Shown here in pieces: positions 53,437 through 61,929 of a stretch of 64,000 nt of DNA; within the stretch, counting starts at the first letter, position 1, and each line of letters starts with the position of its first letter. The position numbers and the translations under genes are program-made. Source of the stretch: Psychrilyobacter atlanticus DSM 19335 (GTDB taxonomy: Bacteria; Fusobacteriota; Fusobacteriia; Fusobacteriales; Fusobacteriaceae); the NCBI RefSeq assembly GCF_000426625.1, contig NZ_KE384547.1:2099159-2163158 (forward strand), given 5' to 3'. The notes beneath the pieces are model-generated. The model was not told where the DNA came from, searched no databases, and saw nothing but the letters and a program-made list of their open reading frames with translations.

Positions 53437-55203
53437 ATGAATAATTCATATATCCAGGAAGAAGCTAAAAATGCTTACGATAAATTTGTCGGGAAGGGAA
53501 AGATCTTAGGAATTTCAGTGGGCCACAGGGAAGAATTAAAAAAGTTTTCAGATATACAAAAAAAACTTTCAGCCTATAACAACTCCCACCTAGGACTTCA
53601 AAGTGTTCCCCTCTCTAAAATTGTAGGTAGTGTGCAGAAAACTGAAGATTTTAAGAAGGGGTTTATTCCTAAAAACAGTATCGTCAAGATTAGATGGTGC
53701 AATATCTATATCGAGATGCTGGGAGATTTTAAACTCCCTCCAGTTGAACTTTATAAAATAAGAGATGAATACTATGTCTATGACGGTAACCATAGGATCT
53801 CTGTGGCTAATTTCCTTAATTTTTCATCTATAGAAGCAGTTGTAACGGAATTTTTTTCAGGAAAAGATACTGAAGAGGAGATAAACTATAGGGAAAAATT
53901 TAAATTTACCAAACAAACTCAGCTTAATCTTGATTTGACAGAGAGCGGTGACTATAAAAAAATCCTGTATGATATTCAAAGTTTGGAAGGTCATGGGAAC
54001 ATTATCGAAAAATCTAAATATTGGCATCAAAATATATACACTCCAATTATAAAAATTTTGCAATTTAATGGGATGGTTTTAGAGAAAAGGTTAGAGGGTG
54101 ACCTCTATATAAAATTTTTAGAGCATAGAAGATATTTGATCAACAACACTAAAAAATATGATTACTCCTATGCTCTGGTAGATTATCTAAATATGGTCTA
54201 CCTGCAAAATAAGTACACTATCCAGACTCAAATAAAGATCAATCGCTATATAGATTCCCTCATTAGAAGGCTCTATAAGTTAGATAAAGAAAGTTCTATG
54301 GCTCAACTTCAAAAGGATAAACTTTTAGACCTCCGAGAATTAATTAGAGGTGATTTTACAGATGAACTCTATTTTTCCAAAGTAATTAGGAGGGATATCA
54401 GGTCATGGTATTACACAAAACTTCGAACAACTATCGATATTTTTAAAGACAAATCTAGATTATTCGAACAATCCAGATTAATTCAAAATAATCAGCTTAA
54501 ATTATACAGAGAATTAAAAGACTATATGAATTATTATAAAAAAAATTATTCCAATGTCTCCATAAGAGAAGGAATTTTAGACTATATCCTGGAGATTTTA
54601 ATCCCGACATTTGACTATCTTTCCCATAAAAAAATAAATGAAGATGAATTTGTTGAACAATACTTTAAATTCAGCCATAGAAAAATTAAATTTTTAAAAA
54701 ATGGAAAAAATATAGGCTTGGAAGAATTAGAAGACCTCTACTTAGATATTGGATCGGAAAGTTCTACCATCCAGGACTGGCTCTCTAAAACACTGAAAAA
54801 GGAAAAAACTTTTAAGGGTGATATCCTCAAGGGAGTCAAAGAACTCCTCCTTATAAAGGGGCAGGATGTAGATACTTTTGTTGAATTGATGGACCTTTAC
54901 GAGGGAACTACAAACTATAAGACTATCCTGCATATAAAAAAACAGATATGGGACTTTGTAGAACAAAATCATTCCGGTGACTGGGTCAAAGAAAAATTTG
55001 CTCTTGATATAGAAAATTTAACTCACAACAAAGAGGGGTTAAAGTTTTTTAAAACCGAGAGATTTATGCACTTTATCAGGGGAAAATCAAACACCTATAC
55101 CATCATTGATTTCTATATGGATATCATCCATTATAAGGAAAAAAATGACATTGAAAATGCAATAGATATAGATACGTTACTGATGCAGTATATTAACAGA
55201 TAG
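53437..55203 (+). CDS. Large protein with an N-terminal ParB/sulfiredoxin-like motif, function unknown
   Basis: 588 residues, not recognised as a named family. Residues about 55-140 resemble the ParB/Srx fold: VPLSKIVGSVQ, then PPVELYKIRDEYYVYDGNHR and ISVANFL, where DGNHR (116-120) matches the DGxHR phosphate-binding box of ParB-like nucleotide-dependent proteins. The remaining 440 residues are rich in Lys, Tyr, Leu and Glu, mostly helical, with no HTH or membrane segment. It sits between a phosphoesterase and a HAD phosphatase with gaps under 10 nt, so a phosphate- or nucleotide-linked role is a reasonable guess only. Confidence 0.65.
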   Translation: MNNSYIQEEAKNAYDKFVGKGKILGISVGHREELKKFSDIQKKLSAYNNSHLGLQSVPLSKIVGSVQKTEDFKKGFIPKNSIVKIRWCNIYIEMLGDFKLPPVELYKIRDEYYVYDGNHRISVANFLNFSSIEAVVTEFFSGKDTEEEINYREKFKFTKQTQLNLDLTESGDYKKILYDIQSLEGHGNIIEKSKYWHQNIYTPIIKILQFNGMVLEKRLEGDLYIKFLEHRRYLINNTKKYDYSYALVDYLNMVYLQNKYTIQTQIKINRYIDSLIRRLYKLDKESSMAQLQKDKLLDLRELIRGDFTDELYFSKVIRRDIRSWYYTKLRTTIDIFKDKSRLFEQSRLIQNNQLKLYRELKDYMNYYKKNYSNVSIREGILDYILEILIPTFDYLSHKKINEDEFVEQYFKFSHRKIKFLKNGKNIGLEELEDLYLDIGSESSTIQDWLSKTLKKEKTFKGDILKGVKELLLIKGQDVDTFVELMDLYEGTTNYKTILHIKKQIWDFVEQNHSGDWVKEKFALDIENLTHNKEGLKFFKTERFMHFIRGKSNTYTIIDFYMDIIHYKEKNDIENAIDIDTLLMQYINR

Positions 55204-55211
55204 GAGGACAA

Positions 55212-55994
55212 ATGATAAAAGCTATTATGCTCGATCTAGATGGGACATTATTAGATAATCTTCATAAGATCAGCGAGACAAATAAAAAAGTACTAAAAAA
55301 GTTAGAGAATAAAGGTGTAAAGATATTTTTAGCAACTGGTAGAAGTTTTGAATCTATGAGGTCATACCATGAGGAACTTAATTTAACGACTCCTGCTATC
55401 TGCTATAATGGAGCCAAAATAATATATCACAACGGGGTTGAAAAAGAGTATCCTATAAAGGAAAGATCACTAAAAGCACTGATAGAGATTGCTAGGGAGC
55501 ATAAAACTCATCTAAATCTATACCAGCATGAGATATGGTACTCTGAAAATATCCAAAACAAAGAAACTGAAATATATAAAGAGATTTCAGGACTAGAACC
55601 TGTAGAAAAAGATTTTAATCATTTGGATGAGATGTTTTCCACAAAGGCCCTCTATGTAGGGGATCACGAAGATCTATTAAAGATAGAAAAAGATATAAAG
55701 GATAGGTTAGGAGATTACGTCTATACTACTTTTTCAAGACCATTTTTTCTGGAAATTTTAGACGGGAATGTCAACAAGGGCACGGCTATGAAAAACATCA
55801 TGGAGGCTGAGAATATCTCTCTGTCTCAGGTTATAGCCTTTGGAGATGGGTTAAACGACAAGGAGATGTTGGAAACTGCCGGAGTCGGAGTTGCTATGGA
55901 CGGTGCCTTCGAAGAATTAAAGCAGGTTGCTGACCATATAACTGCCTCTAACGATGAATCTGGAGTAGGAGAATTTTTAAAGAAATATTTATAG
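55212..55994 (+). CDS. Cof-type HAD-IIB family phosphatase
   Basis: 260-residue HAD hydrolase with the C2 cap typical of Cof/YidA sugar-phosphate or cofactor phosphatases. Motif I MLDLDGTLLD, motif II LATGRS, motif III Lys in VNKGTAM, motif IV AFGDGLNDKEML. GGAGG precedes the ATG, 8 nt after the ParB-like gene. Substrate unknown. Confidence 0.9.
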   Translation: MIKAIMLDLDGTLLDNLHKISETNKKVLKKLENKGVKIFLATGRSFESMRSYHEELNLTTPAICYNGAKIIYHNGVEKEYPIKERSLKALIEIAREHKTHLNLYQHEIWYSENIQNKETEIYKEISGLEPVEKDFNHLDEMFSTKALYVGDHEDLLKIEKDIKDRLGDYVYTTFSRPFFLEILDGNVNKGTAMKNIMEAENISLSQVIAFGDGLNDKEMLETAGVGVAMDGAFEELKQVADHITASNDESGVGEFLKKYL

Positions 55995-56021
55995 CTCTTT
56001 CTTTAAAAACTTACAATAGAT

Positions 56022-56062
56022 AAAAAATCTCCTCCTAAATTAATTTAGGAGGAGATTTTTTA
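56022..56062. terminator. Bidirectional terminator between the HAD and UxaA-type genes
   Basis: Perfect long stem AAAAATCTCCTCCTAAAT / ATTTAGGAGGAGATTTTT with loop TA; serves both convergent genes. Confidence 0.92.
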
Positions 56063-56070
56063 TCTCATTT

Positions 56071-57246
56071 TTATCTATTTTTACAATTTCCCAATAGCTT
56101 ATCTAATCTTTGATCTTTTTGATATAACGTCAGAGTTGAACTTCCAAGGTCTTCTAACTGTGTCTTTTCACCGTTTGCAACTTCAATAATTTTTTTAATT
56201 ATATTATTACCTACATTATCAACAGTATCTGATCCATTCATTATCCCTCTTGCATCGATATCCATATCATCATTGAATAGATCTTCATTTCCACTTATAC
56301 GAATAACAGGAATAATTGGGTTGTTAAATCCCGCAGCTCCACTTGTCCATAAAACCATTTGAGCTCCTAAAGATGCAAAATTTACTCCAGCTCCACCACA
56401 TAACATTGTTGTTTCCGATAGGTAAAATCCACTCTGTTTTGGTTTATCAATAAAATATTTATTGATCTCTAAAATATCTTTTATTGGTTTGGTACCCATT
56501 TTATAAAGTGCACCAAGTGATTTTTCCTCAATAGTAGTAAGTCCTCCTACACTATTACCAATACTCATTGTTTCAACATTTGTTCCTTCTACACTCCATC
56601 TTAACCTTTCAGCTTCAATCAATGAATCTATTTTATTAAACACTTCTTGAGAAACAGCACGCCTTCTTAGATTTTCTTGGCACCCTTGAAGTTCAAATAA
56701 TTCTCCACCAATTCCTATTCCACCTGCATCAATTAATTTATCAATAGCATTTCCTGCACTAGGATTAGATGCCATTCCAGAGCTCGTATCCGACCCACCA
56801 CACTTGACACCTACTATCAATTCAGCAATCGAAACATCTTCTCTTGGAGTTTTGTTAATCTTATCTGATATTGTTTTTAATTTTTGGATTCCTGTCTCAA
56901 TTGTTCTACGTGTCCCGCCATTTTTTTGACACGTCAGTATATCTACAGGCTTACCTATTTTGGCAATTGGTTCAGCGATTTGCTCAGGTAAAATACTTCC
57001 ACACCCCATTGCAATAACTAAAACTCCTCCAACATTTGGATTTTTTCCAACTGCTATCATTTGGTTAAAAGTTTCTTCATTTCCACCAAGCATACAAGTA
57101 TACGAATTAGTCAAAACTACTGAATCTTTTACTTTTTCTGAAATATTTCTGGCAATTCCATCACAACATTCATCTACTGCTATAATCAGAGTTTTATTTC
57201 TAATCCCGATACTTCCATCTTCTCTTCTATATCCTTTAAAGTTCAT
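56071..57246 (-). CDS. UxaA family dehydratase/lyase, large subunit
   Basis: 391 residues matching the C-terminal catalytic part of altronate/galactarate dehydratases (UxaA/GarD) and SuyB-type sulfo-lyases. Motifs: GYRREDGSIGIRN, MGCGSILPEQ, GGTRRTIETG, VGVKCGGSDTSSGMASNPS, TTMLCGGAG. The conserved cysteines fit an iron/manganese site. In single-chain UxaA the SAF domain is fused at the N-terminus; here it is the separate gene just upstream (11-nt overlap). The substrate is a hydroxy acid or sulfo-hydroxy acid; the BCCT transporter in the operon suggests something zwitterionic. Both are inference. Confidence 0.82.
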   Translation of the reverse strand: MNFKGYRREDGSIGIRNKTLIIAVDECCDGIARNISEKVKDSVVLTNSYTCMLGGNEETFNQMIAVGKNPNVGGVLVIAMGCGSILPEQIAEPIAKIGKPVDILTCQKNGGTRRTIETGIQKLKTISDKINKTPREDVSIAELIVGVKCGGSDTSSGMASNPSAGNAIDKLIDAGGIGIGGELFELQGCQENLRRRAVSQEVFNKIDSLIEAERLRWSVEGTNVETMSIGNSVGGLTTIEEKSLGALYKMGTKPIKDILEINKYFIDKPKQSGFYLSETTMLCGGAGVNFASLGAQMVLWTSGAAGFNNPIIPVIRISGNEDLFNDDMDIDARGIMNGSDTVDNVGNNIIKKIIEVANGEKTQLEDLGSSTLTLYQKDQRLDKLLGNCKNR

Positions 57247-57592
57247 TTACTTCACCTTCTTTTTGTATAACTTTAATTTGTCTCATTATTTCTTTTTTAA
57301 ATTCTCTTGGAATATCTACTGTTAAACTTTTTACATTATGTACATGCACTAAGTCTCCTTTTTTTATATCTTCTGTACACACCCCTATAACTTCACCATA
57401 TTTATAAATTTTGTCTCCATTATTAATATCATTTAGAGCGATTTTATTCCCATGGGGTATCATTTCGTTAGAGTATATATTTGTCAAATGTTCTCCATTA
57501 GATAGGTAAATATGGGCTTCTTTATTTTTTCCTAAATCAACTAATGCTGTTGCAACATTATCTTTTTCATCCTTTTTACTAAATCTATTCAT
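57236..57592 (-). CDS. UxaA family dehydratase/lyase, small (SAF-domain) subunit
   Basis: 118 residues of SAF domain: DNVATALVDLGK, PHGNKIALNDI, GDKIYKYGEVIGV, GDLVHVHNV, the typical UxaA N-terminal half. The frame remains open to 57646 with a TTG and an ATG further up, but AAAGGA upstream supports the ATG at 57592; an earlier start would add up to 18 residues and overlap the BCCT gene. A 30-nt tandem repeat (57567-57619) covers this start region. Translationally coupled to the large subunit. Confidence 0.78.
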   Translation of the reverse strand: MNRFSKKDEKDNVATALVDLGKNKEAHIYLSNGEHLTNIYSNEMIPHGNKIALNDINNGDKIYKYGEVIGVCTEDIKKGDLVHVHNVKSLTVDIPREFKKEIMRQIKVIQKEGEVNEL

Positions 57593-57614
57593 AACTTCAT
57601 CCTTTTCACTAAAT

Positions 57615-59228
57615 TTATTTATAATTTTCTTCTTTTTCATTATCAATTAAAACATAATTATTTTCTTTTTTTGTATGAACTTGGTAATCTTTTACCATCC
57701 ATTTAATCCATCCATAAACCATTATTATCATAAGGAATATTATCGGTACTCCTGTAATAATTGCTGCTGTTTTGATTGTATTTAAATTTGCTCCTATAAA
57801 GATCATTACTAAAGGAACTAAAGCTAATAATACACACCAGAACAATCTATGAATTGGATGTGGATTTTCATTTGATTTTAATCCAGGTGTAGCTGTAGAC
57901 GCCATTGTAAACGCTGCTCCGTCTAAAGTTGTTGCTAAAAATAATACAGCTATAATTGAGAACATCATCATGAATACACTACCTAAAGGTAAAGTTTTCA
58001 TAACTTCGATTATGGCAAATGTATCTTTACCTGCACCTAATAAACCAGTCATGTCAACCAAGCCTCTCAGTTGTCTGTCTATAGATAAACTTCCAATTAC
58101 TCCAAAGAAAGAAAAACATCCAATACTTCCACTAACTAAAGTATTTATAATCACTGACCTAATAGTTCTTCCTTTTGAAACTTTTGCAATAAATATTCCT
58201 GTAAATGGAGCATAAGTTATCCAGTATAACCAGTAAAATATTGTCCATGACTGAGGAAATCCAGTTTGACCTATTGAATCTGTAAATAAACTCATACCAA
58301 CAAAATTTTGTAACATTAATCCAAGTGAATTAGTAATATTATTCATGATAAATAAACTAGGACCTAAAACTACAATTGCTAATAGGAAGAAAATCGCTAA
58401 TTTACCATTCCAATCTGATATTCTGGCCATTCCTTTTTCGATACCAATATATGAACTGAGGGAATAAACTATGGAAATTAATAAAATTAATGCAACATTC
58501 ATTCCAAAAGTAGGTGTGATCCCAACTACAGCACATAATACCTGTGAAACTAGAGGCACTGATACTCCTAAAGTAATACTTAATCCACCAAAGCAGATGA
58601 AAATAAACATAACATTAATAATAGTAGCAAGAACACCATCTTTTTTTATTCCGGTAATTTTGCTGATTATAGAACTAAGGCTAAGACCTTCGTTTTTTCT
58701 AACATAAAAATGGTAACACATTGGTAATCCGACTAAAGCATATAACGTCCAAGCACTGAATCCCCAGTGGAACATATTGTACGGCAGTGCCATTTCAAAT
58801 GCTCTTATTGAATTAGCTTCTATTCCTAATCCAGGATTTCCTATATAATAAGCCCATTCTATAAATGCCCAATAAATAGTAGCTGATCCCAATCCACAAC
58901 TAATCATCATTGCAACCCATTTAAAGGTCGTATGTTCAGGTTTATGATCACCTAGTTTAATGTTTCCGTATTTGGACAATGCTACACCTATTAATAATAC
59001 AAAACCTGAAAAAGTAAAGATTAATGTAAACGACCCAAACCAATTTGTCATTTTACCGAATATTATATTTGCAATTTTCTGAGAAGCTTCAGGATTTGTA
59101 TATAATAATCCAACGAGTAGAATAACAAAAAATATACTAATTGAGATTAATACTTTGTCGATTCTGGCCCCTTCTATTTTTTTTTCTATTTTTAATTCTC
59201 CAACATTTACACCTGTTTTTTTATTCAT
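57615..59228 (-). CDS. BCCT family transporter
   Basis: 537 residues, about 12 TM helices. Betaine/choline/carnitine family signature QSWTIFYWLYWITYAPFTG and the GLGSATIYWAFIEWAYY segment with substrate-binding aromatic residues. BCCT members carry trimethylammonium or related zwitterions, either Na+/H+-driven or as exchangers such as CaiT. No Gly-rich Na+-site call is made here. Second gene of the sigma54 operon. AGGGGG precedes the ATG. Confidence 0.9.
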   Translation of the reverse strand: MNKKTGVNVGELKIEKKIEGARIDKVLISISIFFVILLVGLLYTNPEASQKIANIIFGKMTNWFGSFTLIFTFSGFVLLIGVALSKYGNIKLGDHKPEHTTFKWVAMMISCGLGSATIYWAFIEWAYYIGNPGLGIEANSIRAFEMALPYNMFHWGFSAWTLYALVGLPMCYHFYVRKNEGLSLSSIISKITGIKKDGVLATIINVMFIFICFGGLSITLGVSVPLVSQVLCAVVGITPTFGMNVALILLISIVYSLSSYIGIEKGMARISDWNGKLAIFFLLAIVVLGPSLFIMNNITNSLGLMLQNFVGMSLFTDSIGQTGFPQSWTIFYWLYWITYAPFTGIFIAKVSKGRTIRSVIINTLVSGSIGCFSFFGVIGSLSIDRQLRGLVDMTGLLGAGKDTFAIIEVMKTLPLGSVFMMMFSIIAVLFLATTLDGAAFTMASTATPGLKSNENPHPIHRLFWCVLLALVPLVMIFIGANLNTIKTAAIITGVPIIFLMIIMVYGWIKWMVKDYQVHTKKENNYVLIDNEKEENYK

Positions 59229-59243
59229 TTTTCCCCCTATTTT

Positions 59244-60380
59244 TTACTTAAATAAATCACTAATCTTTACCCTATATTTTTCAATTATTTCTTCATCAAG
59301 TTCAATTCCAAGACCTGGTTTATTACTGACGTTGACATATCCATCTTTAAAAATTGGAGCTCCTTTAACTAATTTTGTCACTAAAGGACTTTGACTTTCA
59401 GAGAATTCCATCAATGTTCCATACTCTCTTGAAGCTAAAAACTGTACAGAAGCCGCAAGTAAAATTCCAGTACTAAATCCATGAGGGATCAATCTTACTC
59501 CATGCATTTGAGACATATCATATATTTTTTTTATTTCAGTAATCCCACCACATCTAGTGATATCTGGCTGAACTATATCGGCATCATATTTCTCTAAAAA
59601 TTCTCTAAATTCATGCACGGTAGTCAGAGCTTCTCCTCCTGCTAATTTAGCTTCTACACAGCTAGAAAATTTTGCATATCCATTTGAATCATCAGCCAAG
59701 ATAGGTTCCTCTATCCAATTTAAATTAAATTCCTTCAGTCTATTCGCCATATAGATAGCGTGACCTGATGTTCTCCACTTGGTAGCTAGATCTATTTGAA
59801 GTTCAATTTCTTCTCCTATCTCTTCCCTTACAGCCTTAACAATATTATAATCTGTATCTGGGTCTTCTCCGAAAACTCCTCCACCAAACTTAAGACTTTT
59901 AAAACCTTTGTCCACAAGACGTCTTGCTTCCTCTTTATTTTTTTCTAAATCACTATATGGAATAAAAGTTCCATATGCCATTATCTCATCTCTATATTTA
60001 CCACCTAAGAGTGTATGAACTGGAACACCATAGTGTTTTCCTGCAATATCCCAAAGAGCTATATCGATTGCACTGATTGCGTGAATCCCTGCTCCTCTTC
60101 TTCCCATATAATTAGATGCCCAATACATCTTATTCCATAATTTTTCAATTTCTAGTGGATTTTCACCGATCAATAATTCCTTTAATCCATAGCAATATAG
60201 ATTTGAATTGGGAGTCTCTATTATTGACTTTATAACAAGTGGTGATGAATCACTTTCACCTATTCCTACAATCCCGCAGTCTGTATGTACTTTTACAATA
60301 ACTGCGTCATCACCCCAAGTACATGTTTTCCCTATTTCTGGAACTCTAAGTATAATTACCTCAATATCTGTTATTTTCAT
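59244..60380 (-). CDS. Mandelate racemase/muconate lactonizing enzyme family protein (enolase superfamily)
   Basis: 378 residues: N-terminal capping domain (1-125) and barrel. Metal ligands Asp in LQIDLATKW, Glu in NWIEEPI and Glu in AGGEAL; general-base candidates are the Lys in SLKFGG and the His in IPHGFSTG, which places it among sugar-acid dehydratases or epimerases of the mandelate-racemase type. Acts in the cytoplasm. First gene behind the sigma54 promoter at 60415. AGGAGG precedes the ATG. The BCCT partner allows a betaine-like substrate (compare hydroxyproline-betaine epimerases). Confidence 0.87.
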   Translation of the reverse strand: MKITDIEVIILRVPEIGKTCTWGDDAVIVKVHTDCGIVGIGESDSSPLVIKSIIETPNSNLYCYGLKELLIGENPLEIEKLWNKMYWASNYMGRRGAGIHAISAIDIALWDIAGKHYGVPVHTLLGGKYRDEIMAYGTFIPYSDLEKNKEEARRLVDKGFKSLKFGGGVFGEDPDTDYNIVKAVREEIGEEIELQIDLATKWRTSGHAIYMANRLKEFNLNWIEEPILADDSNGYAKFSSCVEAKLAGGEALTTVHEFREFLEKYDADIVQPDITRCGGITEIKKIYDMSQMHGVRLIPHGFSTGILLAASVQFLASREYGTLMEFSESQSPLVTKLVKGAPIFKDGYVNVSNKPGLGIELDEEIIEKYRVKISDLFK

Positions 60381-60414
60381 GTTAACCTCCTATTATCTTT
60401 TCACTTATACGTTT

Positions 60415-60430
60415 AGCAAAAATCGTGCCA
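60415..60430 (-). promoter_or_regulatory. Sigma54 (-24/-12) promoter of the MR-BCCT-UxaA operon
   Basis: On the minus strand TGGCACG-ATTT-TTGCT, an exact match to the consensus TGGCACR-N4-TTGCW. It lies 35 nt before the enolase-superfamily gene, and rpoN with an activator gene is immediately upstream. Confidence 0.92.
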
Positions 60431-60493
60431 AACCTTATTTATCAATGATTTAAAAGATAAAAAAAGTAATAAAACTTTTTTTTCATAATATAA

Positions 60494-60521
60494 AACAAAA
60501 ACGAGTCTTAAAAGACTCGTT
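60494..60521 (-). terminator. Intrinsic terminator of the rpoN-activator genes
   Basis: Stem AACGAGTCTT/AAGACTCGTT followed on the minus strand by TTTGTTTTATAT; about 80 nt past the activator stop. Confidence 0.82.
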
Positions 60522-60572
60522 TTATTTTAGTTTTTTTATATTGCATATAGAACATATAGACTTCAAATCAGA

Positions 60573-60594
60573 GAGTCCATTGTGACTCGCGAGT
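60573..60594. promoter_or_regulatory. Candidate activator-binding site (UAS) for the sigma54 operon
   Basis: GAGTC-N6-GACTC (60573-60588) overlaps the perfect palindrome ACTCGCGAGT (60585-60594), about 150-170 bp upstream of the -24/-12 site, a normal distance for an enhancer site. The terminator hairpin nearby also contains GAGTC/GACTC. Confidence 0.45.
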
Positions 60595-60597
60595 TTT

Positions 60598-61929
60598 TTA
60601 TGACTCAATGTATTTTTTTATCAATCGATTGGACTTACTTTGACTTATTTTTAATTCCTTTGCCAATTTTCTGGAGCTTGGATACAATTCATAGTATTTT
60701 TTTATTATCTTCTCTTCATATTCTCCCATTATTTCATCTAAATTTATATCTGTACTTTCAAAATCATTCTCCCCTTCATCTTGAAGTGTGAAGAATTCAC
60801 TAGGTAAAATATCAGGCTTTATCTTAGTGTTTTCAGATGTCACTACCAATCTTTCAATTATATGGGAGAGCTCCCTCACATTTCCCGGCCAGGAATATCC
60901 CAGCATTATTTTCAATGTTTTTTCATCTAAATAACAATTCCTTCCATATTTTTCATTATTTTTATTCAAAAAATAATTAGCTAAAGGAATTATATCTCTT
61001 TCTCTTTTTCTTAGAGGTGGGATAAGAAGTTCAAAAATATTCAGCCTGTAATAAAGATCTCTCCTAAATTTTCCGATATTTACCATCTCTTTTAGATTTC
61101 TATTGGTCGCAGCCACTATTTTAATATCTATCTTAACAGGTTTAGTTCCTCCTACCGGGATAAACTCCCTGTCTTGAATCACATGGAGAAGTTTAGCCTG
61201 TAGTTCTAAGGGCATCTCACCTATCTCATCTAAAAATAAGATCCCCTTATCTGCCATCTGGATAAATCCCTTCTTTCCACTTCCCACAGCTCCTGTAAAA
61301 GCTCCTTTTACATATCCAAATAACTCCGATTCCAAAAGATTCCCATTGATAGAAGCACAATTTATAGAGATAAATGGATTTTTATTTCTCCTGCTTTTTT
61401 TATGTAGATGTTTGGCTAAAAATGTTTTTCCCGTTCCTGATTCTCCCTGAATCAAAACTGTTGAATCTATCTTTGCTATCTTTTCAGTCAAGATTAAGAG
61501 ATCATTCATCTCTTTACTCATGGTAATAAAATTTTTGTTTTCTAATTCCACAGTATCTTTGACCGTAGAAGTTTCTTCTGAAACTACATCCTTTACATTC
61601 ATAGCAACATATTCTAATTTTCCCTTAGTTGAAAAAATAGGTACTGCCGTGGTTTTTATTTTCGACCCCAAATGAGTTTTTTGAATTATACTTACAATTC
61701 TTGGATTTTTATATACATCAGGCAAAACAGAGGGATACCAATACTCTTTTTTCGTCAATTCAAAAAATGATTTCCCTATAAGTTCCTCCGGTGATACCCC
61801 ATAGTGCCGATAACTTGCCTTATTCACATAGACTATCTTATAGTTATCATCCCACACTATTACTTCATCGTAGAGATTATCCACTAAATTTTTAAATACT
61901 GAATATTTCAGTTCATTTTTATCACTCAT
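60598..61929 (-). CDS. PAS-domain sigma54-dependent transcriptional activator
   Basis: 443 residues. PAS sensor (about 10-115), AAA+ domain (about 135-360) with Walker A GESGTGKT, the sigma54-contact loop GAFTGA (ELFGYVKGAFTGAV), Walker B GILFLDEIGEMP, and a C-terminal HTH (SSRKLAKELKISQSKSNRLI) of the TyrR/PrdR type. It should bind upstream of the 60415 promoter and respond to a ligand or redox cue through PAS. Overlaps rpoN by 8 nt. Confidence 0.92.
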   Translation of the reverse strand: MSDKNELKYSVFKNLVDNLYDEVIVWDDNYKIVYVNKASYRHYGVSPEELIGKSFFELTKKEYWYPSVLPDVYKNPRIVSIIQKTHLGSKIKTTAVPIFSTKGKLEYVAMNVKDVVSEETSTVKDTVELENKNFITMSKEMNDLLILTEKIAKIDSTVLIQGESGTGKTFLAKHLHKKSRRNKNPFISINCASINGNLLESELFGYVKGAFTGAVGSGKKGFIQMADKGILFLDEIGEMPLELQAKLLHVIQDREFIPVGGTKPVKIDIKIVAATNRNLKEMVNIGKFRRDLYYRLNIFELLIPPLRKRERDIIPLANYFLNKNNEKYGRNCYLDEKTLKIMLGYSWPGNVRELSHIIERLVVTSENTKIKPDILPSEFFTLQDEGENDFESTDINLDEIMGEYEEKIIKKYYELYPSSRKLAKELKISQSKSNRLIKKYIES

